Source: Nocardia vulneris (GTDB lineage Bacteria; Actinomycetota; Actinomycetes; Mycobacteriales; Mycobacteriaceae). From it: DNA of 64,000 nucleotides. Shown here in pieces: positions 25,286-32,849 of the stretch; within the stretch, counting starts at the first letter, position 1, and each line of letters opens with the position of its first letter. Location of the stretch: the NCBI RefSeq assembly GCF_001613425.1, contig NZ_BDCI01000039.1:62001-126000 (forward strand). Direction: 5' to 3'. Below the pieces are notes generated by a model. That model was not told the origin of the DNA, did not search any database, and saw nothing but the letters and a program-made list of their open reading frames with translations. A program made the position numbers and the translations under genes.

Positions 25286-26533
25286 CTATCCCGTTGTGCA
25301 GAACCGAGTTCCGGTATCGCGCTCCCTCGTACGGCACTCGACCGGCACGTACCGGTCGAGTGCCGCCACCAGTTCCCGGATGTCCGCAAGCCCCTGATGC
25401 AGCGTGAGCGTCATGCGAATACCGGCGGCACGCAGCGGCACCGCCGGGAAGGTGGCCAGGTTGGTGTACACGCCCGCGTCGAGAAGCTGCGCGGCAACCT
25501 GTTGCGCGAGCGCGGGTGCGCCGAGGGTGAGATGTCGGATCGGGCTCGCGGTCGCCTCGGCCAAGGGCAGGCCGTGTTCACGCATCAGCCTGGTACAGAA
25601 CTCGATTCGCGCACGCAGTGCGGCTTGCCGTTCGGCGAGTTCAGGACTCAGGTGGATCCGGGCCGCGGCCACCGCGACGCCGAGCATCGGCGGCTGCACG
25701 GGTCCGGAGAACATCAGCGGGCCACCCGAAATCCGGACCTGATGCTTCAGCTCGGAGGACGGAAGCACGAGCGCCGCGCCCGCCGCCGCGAAAGACTTGT
25801 TCAATGATGCCGCCACGACGACCCGGTCGTGCCCGGCCAGCAGATCCGAGGTCGGACCGTGACCGTGGCGTCCACACCAGCCGACCCCGTGTGAGTCATC
25901 GAGGTAGAGGTGGAGTTGGTCGTAGCGCTGCAGCAGCCGCGCCATGTCGGGTAGCGGCGCGACGTCACCGCGCATGCTGTACACGCCGTCGGCCAGGTAC
26001 CAGACGTGCCGATGCGTGCGGCCGAGACGCGCGACCGCGCTGTCGAGTTGTGCGAGGTCGCTGTGCCCGACGACTTCGATGGTCGTCCCCTGGACCTGCA
26101 ATTGCGGCATCGCCGCGTGCACGCTGTGGTGGACCTGCGCGTCGAGGACGACCGCGTCGGCAGGACCGACCAGGACGGGTAATGCTGTTTGATGACCCAA
26201 CGTCGTATTCGGCACGACCAGCACGTGGCCGCCGAACATCGCCTCGAGCAACGTCTCGAGCTCCGGATACAGCGGGGCCTCCAAGTAGGCCCTGGAGGAC
26301 GAAAACTGTGTCCCGTAACGCAATACGGCCGCGCAGGCCGCTGCCCGCAGCCGGGGGTCCAGTTCCAGTCCGAGATAGCTGCACGAGCCGAAATTCAGCC
26401 GCGGCCGACCGTCCAGCCGCACTGTCCGGCCATCGAGTTCTTCATCCTCCGCACTGCGCATGATCAATCCGGCGTCCGCGGCCGCGGTCACCAGTTCCTC
26501 GGTCAGTCGGGCGATGTCCCCCGCACTGCGCAT
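25286..26533 (-). CDS. alpha-oxoamine synthase family PLP enzyme
   Basis: A 415-residue fold-type I PLP enzyme resembling 8-amino-7-oxononanoate synthase and 2-amino-3-ketobutyrate CoA ligase. Visible are LNFGSCSYLGLELDPRL, the aspartate/His strand YLDDSHGVGW and the Schiff-base lysine in VVAASLNKSFAAAG. Canonical enzymes have TLSKAFG around the lysine; the LNKSFAA variant places this in a divergent branch, often found in natural-product loci. Such enzymes condense an amino acid with an acyl thioester. Start ATG at 26531-26533 preferred over an upstream one. It converges on mscR. Confidence 0.75.
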   Translation of the reverse strand: MRSAGDIARLTEELVTAAADAGLIMRSAEDEELDGRTVRLDGRPRLNFGSCSYLGLELDPRLRAAACAAVLRYGTQFSSSRAYLEAPLYPELETLLEAMFGGHVLVVPNTTLGHQTALPVLVGPADAVVLDAQVHHSVHAAMPQLQVQGTTIEVVGHSDLAQLDSAVARLGRTHRHVWYLADGVYSMRGDVAPLPDMARLLQRYDQLHLYLDDSHGVGWCGRHGHGPTSDLLAGHDRVVVAASLNKSFAAAGAALVLPSSELKHQVRISGGPLMFSGPVQPPMLGVAVAAARIHLSPELAERQAALRARIEFCTRLMREHGLPLAEATASPIRHLTLGAPALAQQVAAQLLDAGVYTNLATFPAVPLRAAGIRMTLTLHQGLADIRELVAALDRYVPVECRTRERDTGTRFCTTG

Positions 26534-26668
26534 CGGCCTGTCCTTCGATCTCGTGGAAGCCCCCGCAACGCACCAAGTCTGCACCGCTGCCCGCGTATTG
26601 CGCTCCGCTCGGTTCGCTCAGTGAACCGAGCAGGTCCAACGGTGGGCGCGGGCGGCGAGAATGCACTG

Positions 26669-27139
26669 ATGACCACGATGACCGACCAGAACCGCAGTGA
26701 CACTGCGACTGTCGACGCGATCCTGTGCACGCTCTACGACGTGATCTCCGGTCCGGCGGGTGAGCGTGACTTCGATCGGATGCGTGCGCTGTTCCTGCCG
26801 GGAGCGCGGTTGATTCCCGCGGAACCGCTCACCGAACACCATGTGGGTGGGCGAGCGCTCGACTGCGATGCCTTCATCGAACAGATCGCACCGCTCCTGC
26901 GCACCCAGCCGTTCTACGAAGTCGAGATCGCCCGCCGGACCGAACGATTCGGGCCGATCGTGCACGCGCTGAGTACCTACGAGTCTCGGCTGACACCGGA
27001 CGGCGAGCCGTTCGTCCGCGGTATCAACAGCATTCAACTGCTGCACCAGGACGAACGGTGGTGGGTGGTGACCATCTTCTGGTCCAACGAGTCACCCGGC
27101 CAACCGATTCCGGAACGCTACCTGGTCAGCGCCGACTGA
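26669..27139 (+). CDS. SnoaL-like / NTF2-fold protein
   Basis: A 156-residue protein with an NTF2-type pattern: N-terminal helix DAILCTLYDVISGPAGE, the RMRALFLPGARLIP segment, then strands AISTYESRL-like and a C-terminal WWVVTIFWSNES strand. Function unknown. It starts 135 bases from the divergent alpha-oxoamine synthase gene. The ATG at 26669 is chosen over long upstream frame extension, which is antisense to that gene; an ATG three codons in is possible. Confidence 0.65.
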   Translation: MTTMTDQNRSDTATVDAILCTLYDVISGPAGERDFDRMRALFLPGARLIPAEPLTEHHVGGRALDCDAFIEQIAPLLRTQPFYEVEIARRTERFGPIVHALSTYESRLTPDGEPFVRGINSIQLLHQDERWWVVTIFWSNESPGQPIPERYLVSAD

Positions 27140-27146
27140 GCGCGGC

Positions 27147-27713
27147 TCAGGACTCCTCGGTGAATCGGTACCAGTGCCCTTCGAACGGCTCGTACCCGAT
27201 CCCCGGGGATTGCGGTGCGCCGAGGTGCGGTGGCGCGGTTTCCGGGAAGTAGGCGAAACCGCGTTGCGAATTCGACTCTCCCCCTTGGGTGTAGAAGAGG
27301 CAGCCACCGTCGCGGCGGGTGACGAAGGTGATCGTGTAGACGCCGAGGCGGGTGCGCTGTCCGGGATTGTTGCAGTCGACCGCCTGGTCCTGCAGGATGC
27401 CGCGGGACAGCTTCCACCCTGTGTCCTCGGGGACGTTGTACCAGACGAGCGCGCCGAAGACGGCCAGCACGACCAGCGCGATGAGGCTGTAGAAGAAGGA
27501 CCGGTAGCGGACCAGGCCGAACAGTCCGAAGAGCAGCGCGATCGCGCCCAGCACGCCGATCGCCAACCACAGCACGACCTTGGTGGGGAAGGTGCCTTCG
27601 GCAGCCAACTGCCAGAACAGGGCTAGGCAGCACAGCAGGATCAGGGCGGTCAAGAGCCCCATCCAGAGTGCGAACCAACCTGGCGTGCGACGCGCGGTCG
27701 TGGCGGTGCTCAC
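27147..27713 (-). CDS. membrane protein with three or four helices, unknown
   Basis: About 188 residues. Hydrophobic segments at roughly 13-37, 44-68 and 72-93 are followed by a soluble domain of ~95 residues with two cysteines (VDCNNPG, GGCLFYTQ) that probably faces outside. The GTG at 27713 (VSTATTARR) is chosen because it starts a clean basic n-region; an ATG ten codons earlier is possible. It converges on the SnoaL-like gene with seven bases between stops. No family recognised. Confidence 0.6.
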   Translation of the reverse strand: MSTATTARRTPGWFALWMGLLTALILLCCLALFWQLAAEGTFPTKVVLWLAIGVLGAIALLFGLFGLVRYRSFFYSLIALVVLAVFGALVWYNVPEDTGWKLSRGILQDQAVDCNNPGQRTRLGVYTITFVTRRDGGCLFYTQGGESNSQRGFAYFPETAPPHLGAPQSPGIGYEPFEGHWYRFTEES

Positions 27714-27793
27714 GGTGATCAAGATACGGGTGCGGGCCGCCACGGACAGCGAAATCCCTCAACCCCGCAGCGATCTTGGGGCAAGCCCGCGAA

Positions 27794-27827
27794 AACACAA
27801 ACGCCCCGGTCCACAGACCAGGGCGTT
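27794..27827 (-). terminator. intrinsic terminator of the 33-residue micro-gene
   Basis: On the minus strand, AACGCCC-GGTC (complement of 27816-27827) pairs with GACC-GGGCGTT (27800-27811) across a four-base loop, with one mismatch in a 12-bp stem. It is followed by TGTGTTTTC (27791-27799). This is a well-formed Rho-independent terminator, 17 bases after the stop of the small frame at 27844-27945. Confidence 0.75.
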
Positions 27828-27843
27828 CGCGACTGCCGCGAAA

Positions 27844-27945
27844 TCAGAGCGGCGGGAATCCGGACGAGCCGGTGGCCATCCAGTTCCAGAACATCGCCGC
27901 ACGATTTGCGAGCAACGCGACAACGTCGAGAACAACGCTTCCCAT
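27844..27945 (-). CDS. 33-residue small protein
   Basis: ATG at 27943-27945, AGGAAG at a normal distance upstream, 33 codons, TGA, then a strong intrinsic terminator. The peptide starts with an amphipathic valine/leucine-rich helix (MGSVVLDVVALLANR), continues with MFWNWM and ends in ATGSSGFPPL. The ribosome-binding site, short reading frame and terminator together argue for a real transcript. It could be a small membrane-associated peptide or a porin-like oligomer former, as in corynebacteria; I cannot match it to a family. Confidence 0.55.
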   Translation of the reverse strand: MGSVVLDVVALLANRAAMFWNWMATGSSGFPPL

Positions 27946-28047
27946 AAAACTTCCTCACATCCGACAATCTCCAGTGCAGCGCCCAGGGTATCGGATCGGT
28001 GTGTCGGCGACCGGGGCGCGAAGCGCCGGGCCCCGGCCGCCGACCAC

Positions 28048-28113
28048 TCAGATCGCCGAGGTGCCGCCGTCGACGGCCGACTCCATACCGTTGACATAGG
28101 ACGAATCGTCGCG
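28048..28113 (-). pseudogene. C-terminal remnant of a short-chain dehydrogenase
   Basis: The last ~21 codons of a minus-strand frame read DDSSYVNGMESAVDGG plus TSAI and a stop, which is the typical SDR C-terminus (residues that in intact enzymes follow FLAS). Upstream sequence in all frames lacks the Rossmann start and the YxxxK motif, so the rest of the gene is gone. It marks an old deletion or insertion boundary in this patchy stretch. Confidence 0.6.
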
Positions 28114-28436
28114 GGTATCGTGGCCGCATGAGCGAGAGCAGGGCATCAACGACACCGGCATGAACCAGCTCCGCACGTGGCCGAGGTGTCGAACCGCACT
28201 GCCTACCGCACGGCTGCTCGCCGCTTTCGACAAACCACCGTCGATACCGGCGGATGAGGTGACACTGCGGCGCCCGTTCATCGGGGCCGCCGTCGAGATC
28301 ACCGACCACCCGCCCGCCGCCATGCCCACGACGACAAGGTGTCCGTAACCGCCCGCTTCGCCGAGCCCGCGCCATCGCCGCCGTCCTCATCGACCGCGCC
28401 CTCCCCGCAGAACCCATCAGGACCAGAAAGGCCGCA
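28114..28436. other. gene-free stretch with no recognisable element
   Basis: Between the SDR tail and the deformylase gene no frame has a convincing start, ribosome-binding site and coding bias. Some short stretches have coding-like composition (for example around 28200-28320) and may be the decayed remains of a regulator, but I could not identify a family. An AGGACCAGAAAGG sequence at its end probably serves deformylase translation. Confidence 0.4.
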
Positions 28437-29063
28437 ATGAACGTCACCGACATGGTCGTCGAACTACTGGACAAATATCGAGGCGGCGTCGCCCCCTTGA
28501 CCGCGATGGGGGATCCCGTGCTGCGCCGCCCCGCCGACCCGGTGACCGGACAGCTCGACGCCACCGTGCTGAAAGAGCTGAGCGAACTCATGCTCGCGAC
28601 CATGCATGCCACCCGCGGCGTCGGCCTGGCCGCGCCGCAGATCGGAATCCCGTTGCGGATAGCCGTGATCGGTGACACGGCCGAAGTCCCGGCGGAGGTC
28701 GCGACGGCGCGAAAACGAATCCCGGTGCGCGACTTCACGATCATCAACCCGGCGTACACCGCGGCAGGCGACCCGGTCGGCTTCTACGAGGGCTGCCTCA
28801 GCATGCCCGGCTACCAAGCCGTCGTGCCCCGGCCCGAAACCGTGCAGGCCGAATACGACGATCTCGACGGCGTGCGTCACGTCCAACGAATCACCGGCTG
28901 GCCCGCCCGCATCTTCCAGCACGAAACCGACCATCTCGACGGCACGATCTATATCGATAAGGCGCTCACCCGCTCGCTGGCCGGCAACGAGACCTACTTG
29001 TCGCGTTGGGCGCAGCCGACACCAGTCGAAGCTGCTGACGCGCTTGGCTTTTCACTTCCATAA
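28437..29063 (+). CDS. def: peptide deformylase
   Basis: A 208-residue metalloenzyme removing the formyl group from nascent proteins. All three motifs are intact: GVGLAAPQIGIP, EGCLSMPGY (metal cysteine) and QHETDHLDG (HExxH variant with His-Glu and metal histidines). The chain is a little longer than the essential actinobacterial enzyme and has an N-terminal extension (MNVTDMVVELLDKYRGG), suggesting an accessory copy. GGACCAGAAAGG lies just before the ATG. It is surrounded by gene remnants, so it may be a recently moved gene. Confidence 0.93.
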   Translation: MNVTDMVVELLDKYRGGVAPLTAMGDPVLRRPADPVTGQLDATVLKELSELMLATMHATRGVGLAAPQIGIPLRIAVIGDTAEVPAEVATARKRIPVRDFTIINPAYTAAGDPVGFYEGCLSMPGYQAVVPRPETVQAEYDDLDGVRHVQRITGWPARIFQHETDHLDGTIYIDKALTRSLAGNETYLSRWAQPTPVEAADALGFSLP

Positions 29064-29159
29064 CACGGCACTAGTGCTCGACAACTTTCCTCGCAGGACC
29101 CAGAATTCGCCACCGCCAGACTCTGAAGGCCGCCCGCGATCAAGGATGGGGAACCGTCG

Positions 29160-29383
29160 ATGCCACGTACCGACCTGTCCCACGAGGACTTGATGGTCTG
29201 GATGCGGGAGCTGCCACAGCCCAACTACCCGTGGCCGTTCATGATCAACCCGTCCTGCACTATCACCAACAAACCGTCCGCTACCACCCCGACTCCTATG
29301 TCGAACCCGAATACCGCAGCTCCGATTTCCGCTGGACCACACCGCCTCCGGAACCGCTCAGCGACTCCGCTGATGGGTCTTAG
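29160..29383 (+). pseudogene. small frameshifted ORF, unknown
   Basis: Two adjacent frames both look coding. The first runs from the ATG at 29160 as TDLSHEDLMVWMRELPQPN and YPWPF to about 29240. The second, out of register, continues as HDQPVLHYHQQTVRYHPDSY, then EPEYRSSDFRW and TTPPPEPLSD to a TAG at 29381. Joining them needs one small indel near 29240. I do not recognise the family. It could be sequencing error or a true pseudogene; it converges on the JmjC gene. Confidence 0.4.
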
Positions 29384-29393
29384 CTGGAAGCAT

Positions 29394-30584
29394 CTATCGG
29401 TGGGCGGGGCGGCGGATGAGCCTGGATTGTTCGAGGGTGGCGAGGAGTTGCCGGGCGGCAATTTTCGTCACGGTCGGGGTGATCCGGAGGAGGTCCGCGA
29501 CGTCGAGGGTGGCACCGGTGGGCAGCGCGGCTATCCACAGCAGAGCAGGGAGTAGGTCGCGGCTGACCCTGGTGTGCGAGGAACGGGTTTCGCGGAAGCT
29601 GTAGGCGGTGACGGTGATTCGGGCGGAGGTTTCGTCGACGGCGTCGATGCCGAAGCCGCACTGGCCCGCCCGGACGAAGGTCGTCGCCGGTTCCACCGAA
29701 TGCTCATCGAGCGAAGGACGGAGCAGATCGGCCGGGTCGAGGCGGCGCAGTGCGTCACCGATACCGGCGATATCGGCAGTCAGTCGCGTTGCGGCAGTGT
29801 CGGTATCGCCGAAGTCGTACATCGCGCCACGCCAGTGTTCGTCGCGTAACAACTCACTCTTCAACGCGGCCAACAGCAGTTCGACCCGCAACGGCGTGAG
29901 CAGCGCGAGGTGTAGCGAGATCGAGTCGCTGGCAGAGCTGGTTTCGTGCCAGTAGCCGCGCGGGATGTGCAGTACCGATCCCGGCTCGAGCACGTGTTCG
30001 GTGACGCCGTCCGGTATTTCGGTGGGCGGCAGCGCGGACGCGTAGTTGCGCAACAGCGGAGAAACCGTTTCCAGCGTCGTCCAGCCGTCGAGCGGTGCGG
30101 GCGCGAACGCGTTGGGCGCGATCCGCCACGTCTTGCGGCCGGTGAGCTGGATCGTGATCACGTCGATGGCGTCGAAATGCGCCCGCGTTCCGCCACCCGC
30201 ACGGCTGCAGAACAATTGACATTTGACCGCGCCGGGCGCCAGCCGGAACGCTTCGGCGGCCTCCCGGACGAACGGCGCGAACTCCGGAATCGCCCGATAC
30301 AGCAGGGTCGTACCGGCCGCATAGAAACGGTTCGCGGTCGCCGCCTCGATGGGCGCGGAGCCGAGCCTGCCGTCGAGATCATGGAACCAGGCGTCCACGG
30401 TCACCCCAGGTTTGGCGAACACATCCTCGATCCCGTTGATGCCCAACGCGTTCCGTACGCGCTCGACCAGGTCCGGGCGCGGCGGCCCGGCAAACGGGCG
30501 TCGACTGAGCAGGGAACCCGCGAACTCCTCCAGCGAGTGCGGTGCGAACCATTCGGCCAGCCCGAGCGTGCGCGCTCCACTCAT
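29394..30584 (-). CDS. JmjC/cupin-type 2-oxoglutarate oxygenase acting on a peptide
   Basis: A 396-residue protein of the JmjC ribosomal-oxygenase type (YcfD/NO66/MINA-like). The iron-binding HxD is His136/Asp138 in RAHFDAIDVITIQLTG, and the distal histidine is His213 in HIPRGYWHETS. The segment LTGRKTWRI after HxD is characteristic. A C-terminal winged-helix-like region (TITPTVTKIAARQLLATLEQ-type) follows. Relatives hydroxylate arginine or histidine in ribosomal proteins. Its ATG (30582-30584) overlaps the stop of the repeat-peptide gene as ATGA, which strongly suggests that this peptide is its substrate. The role is inferred, not known. Confidence 0.85.
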   Translation of the reverse strand: MSGARTLGLAEWFAPHSLEEFAGSLLSRRPFAGPPRPDLVERVRNALGINGIEDVFAKPGVTVDAWFHDLDGRLGSAPIEAATANRFYAAGTTLLYRAIPEFAPFVREAAEAFRLAPGAVKCQLFCSRAGGGTRAHFDAIDVITIQLTGRKTWRIAPNAFAPAPLDGWTTLETVSPLLRNYASALPPTEIPDGVTEHVLEPGSVLHIPRGYWHETSSASDSISLHLALLTPLRVELLLAALKSELLRDEHWRGAMYDFGDTDTAATRLTADIAGIGDALRRLDPADLLRPSLDEHSVEPATTFVRAGQCGFGIDAVDETSARITVTAYSFRETRSSHTRVSRDLLPALLWIAALPTGATLDVADLLRITPTVTKIAARQLLATLEQSRLIRRPAHR

Positions 30585-30739
30585 TGCGCACTCCATCGTT
30601 CGAGTGGATCCAGCCTGCGCTCGACCACATCGGACTCCCGATCGGCATCCCATCGATCGAGCGGCTCGAGCGTCCGACCCGTCGCCTGACCATCCCATCG
30701 ATCCAGCGGATTGTTCGCCCATCGCTGCAGCGGTTCGAG
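30581..30739 (-). repeat. four PL(Q/D/E)RW core repeats within the precursor gene
   Basis: Residues 106-157 of the peptide contain LEPLQRW, NPLDRWDG, LEPLDRWD and LDPLERW. Spacing between successive Arg-Trp pairs is 8, 15 and 19 residues. The protein motif is kept although codons and spacers differ, so selection acts on the motif rather than on DNA duplication. Arg and Trp are invariant, making them candidate oxygenase targets. Confidence 0.75.
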
Positions 30740-31054
30740 TTTCACGGTGAAGCCGAACAGCCCCTCCGCACCCGAGACCGCCAACGGAGCGATCACCGCA
30801 CTCGTCTCAGCGACCGGCCGGATCCGCGGGACGCCACCCCCTGCACCGACAACCGGCTCCGGCGGGTCGATCGGCCCTCGATCCACCGCATCTCCGGCGA
30901 TACCGACCCCGACAGTGAACGTCAGCGCCCCGACTGCGGGTTCATCCCCCGGCTGACTGTTCGGCGAAGGGTCCTCGATGGGTTCAGCATCAACTGCCTG
31001 CTCCCCCGCTACGACGTAGTGCACCGCAGGCGGCAGATCCGGATTGTCGATCAT
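30581..31054 (-). CDS. 157-residue putative RiPP-like precursor with PLxRW repeats
   Basis: The long N-terminal part (1-100) is acidic, proline-rich and low in complexity (PPAVHYVVAGEQAVDAEPIE, then GALTFTVGVGIAGDA). The C-terminal 52 residues carry four copies of PL(Q/D/E)RW at 108-112, 116-120, 131-135 and 150-154, three of them preceded by L-E/D. The last ends three residues before the stop. Leader plus repeated core, tightly coupled to an oxygenase gene, is the usual layout of a modified ribosomal peptide. AAGGAG six bases upstream fixes the ATG at 31052-31054. No homologue recognised. Confidence 0.75.
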   Translation of the reverse strand: MIDNPDLPPAVHYVVAGEQAVDAEPIEDPSPNSQPGDEPAVGALTFTVGVGIAGDAVDRGPIDPPEPVVGAGGGVPRIRPVAETSAVIAPLAVSGAEGLFGFTVKLEPLQRWANNPLDRWDGQATGRTLEPLDRWDADRESDVVERRLDPLERWSAQ

Positions 31055-31229
31055 GTGAAACTCCTTGCAGCAGAATTCAGTTGGAATCCTCGCCGCGAAC
31101 CGCGAATTCGTACACCACCTGGTCCGTTGACCGGACCGATAGTCGGTCAAACGTCCGATACTGCGCAGGACTTCGAACCCGTAGCGTCAGTTGGCATTAC
31201 ACGCGTTTCCCGACAGCAAAGGAGTGGCG

Positions 31230-31583
31230 ATGCGCAAACTGGTAAAAGATCTCGCATCCGATGTGCGAAGAATTGCCGTCACGAGTATGGCCGCGACCGG
31301 CCTCCTCCTGGGCAGCTCGATCATGGCGGGACCAGCACACGCAGGAGAGCTGGGCGGGCTGGACCTGGTCCGGGTGTGCAAGGCACAGAACGGCAATGAC
31401 GCATGGTGGGTACCTGAGCTCGTCCCACCCCGCGGCCCCTACAACTGGCGTTGCTACAACGACCGCATTCATCAGGCCCGCGGTATCGATATGAACGGCG
31501 GCTGCCGAATCCTCTACGGAAACGGCGCCTACGCCCGACTGCTCGACAGCGGAAACCCTTACGCCTGGCGCTGCTGGCGCTGA
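31230..31583 (+). CDS. small secreted protein with two W-R-C motifs
   Basis: A 117-residue exported protein: basic start, hydrophobic core (SMAATGLLLGSSIMA), cleavage after AHA near residue 38. The mature part has VCKAQNG, PYNWRCYN, NGGCRILYGNGAY and YAWRCW, that is two modules of the type Cys-x(n)-YG/NG-x(n)-W-R-C, with four cysteines for two disulfides. AAAGGAG precedes the ATG, and the upstream Met is ignored for lack of a site. It is divergent from the RiPP-like operon and followed after 19 bases by a paralogue. Confidence 0.8.
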   Translation: MRKLVKDLASDVRRIAVTSMAATGLLLGSSIMAGPAHAGELGGLDLVRVCKAQNGNDAWWVPELVPPRGPYNWRCYNDRIHQARGIDMNGGCRILYGNGAYARLLDSGNPYAWRCWR

Positions 31584-31602
31584 CCTCGGAAAGGAAACAA
31601 CT

Positions 31603-31914
31603 ATGCGCACAAAGCTTTTCGCGCGAATGATGCTCGCGCTCACCCTCAGTGGTGGTGCGCTCATCGCCGGTGCCGGCGAAGCAGCAGCCGCGGAACCGGT
31701 CGATATGCATGTCGCGTGCCAAGTCACCTATGGGCAGGTCGGGTGGCGTGCCACCTTGGCCTATCCCAATCTTGGCGGGTGGGGCTGGCGCTGCTATTTG
31801 GTGGGCGGCGGCGGAGCCCTCAAAGGTGTCGACATCGAGAAGTACTGCCAGACGATCTACGGATTGCACGCTCGCGGCGGCTCCACCGCCTACAACTGGC
31901 GCTGCGACTACTGA
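31603..31914 (+). CDS. small secreted protein, W-R-C motif paralogue
   Basis: A 103-residue exported protein with a signal peptide ending at EAAAA/EP near residue 30. The mature chain repeats the same plan as its neighbour: ACQVTYG, WGWRCYL, KYCQTIYGLHA and AYNWRCDY. Four cysteines are paired with Trp-Arg-Cys ends. GGAAAGGAAAC lies before the ATG. The two genes probably arose by duplication. Related modules occur as extracellular domains in other actinobacterial proteins; their ligand is unknown. Confidence 0.8.
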   Translation: MRTKLFARMMLALTLSGGALIAGAGEAAAAEPVDMHVACQVTYGQVGWRATLAYPNLGGWGWRCYLVGGGGALKGVDIEKYCQTIYGLHARGGSTAYNWRCDY

Positions 31915-32085
31915 TCCGCCGGCGTGATCGAGGGACTGCGCGCCGCTCGGATCGAGGAATGTCGATCACAAAACTTCCCCATCCCACTATCGCCCCGATG
32001 AGCAGGCCGCTGCGTTAGCGCCGATGCTCAGGATTGAGCGACCTCTGGATGGTCGAAGACAGTGCACCGAATCGCGGCGGCGGAA

Positions 32086-32805
32086 CTATGGCTGGTGCAT
32101 TAGCGCGCGGGCGATCCGGATCAGGGTGGCGTTGTCCGGGGCGGGTGAACCGTCGGGCAGTTCGAGGACGTCTTCGAGTCCGATCCGGGTGGACAGGCCA
32201 CGGGCCGCAGCCAGCCGCGCAACGGTCCAAGCGGCGCCGTCCTCACCGTGAAGCAACACCGGAAGTGCTGGGCCCGAAGCGAGTTCGGCGAGCATGGCAT
32301 CGGCTGCCGCGGCCGCAGCGCGCGGGTCGGTATCGGTGATCTCGGCCAGAATCCGCAGGGCGCGGTGAGCCGATGGCCAGGCCGCGAACCGTGCTACGGC
32401 GTCCGTGCCGGAGTACAGGCCGGCCTCGATACCGATGCCGCGGTCCAGCAGTGCCTCGGCAACCAGATCGGCACCGTCCTCGTGCCAGTTCACCGAGGCA
32501 TGGTCGGGCAACACCGTCCACGAGCGCACCAGTTGCGCGCGCTTACCGGCCTCGGGCATCGTCCAGGCACCCGTCGTCACACCGACCGGTACGCCCGGGA
32601 CCGCGGCGCGGACCGCGGTCAGCGCCACCGCGACATGCTGGGGGTCGAGGGTGTCGGTGCCGTCTGCTTGCTTGGGATGCAGATGGATGTCTTCGGCCCC
32701 CGCTTCGACTGCCCGGCGGGCAGCCTCGGCGAGTTCCGCCGGGGAGATCGGCAGGTGGCCGCAGTCGGTTCGAGTCCTGGCGCCGTTCAGACAAGCCTGC
32801 AACAT
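32086..32805 (-). CDS. BKACE-family beta-keto acid cleavage enzyme
   Basis: A 239-residue TIM-barrel protein of the DUF849/BKACE family, whose members cleave a beta-keto acid with acetyl-CoA using zinc. The N-terminal LQACLNGARTRTDCGHLP, zinc-binding DIHLHPKQADG and VGVTTGAWTMPEAGKR are recognisable. At 239 residues it is shorter than the classical ~275-310. The ATG at 32803-32805 places the LQACLNG strand at the N-terminus; a longer frame exists upstream. Substrate unknown. Confidence 0.75.
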   Translation of the reverse strand: MLQACLNGARTRTDCGHLPISPAELAEAARRAVEAGAEDIHLHPKQADGTDTLDPQHVAVALTAVRAAVPGVPVGVTTGAWTMPEAGKRAQLVRSWTVLPDHASVNWHEDGADLVAEALLDRGIGIEAGLYSGTDAVARFAAWPSAHRALRILAEITDTDPRAAAAAADAMLAELASGPALPVLLHGEDGAAWTVARLAAARGLSTRIGLEDVLELPDGSPAPDNATLIRIARALMHQP

Positions 32806-32849
32806 GGGCACGATCCTGCCAGCCAGGACCAGCCCCGGCTCGACGGCGT

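Noticed and set aside
27719..28759. Minus-strand open frame of 346 codons
   Set aside because: It runs across the micro-gene, the SDR remnant and the antisense of deformylase without any domain; a chance open frame.
31977..32085. A gene between the W-R-C pair and the BKACE gene
   Set aside because: Short frames on both strands lack ribosome-binding sites and coding bias; treated as intergenic.
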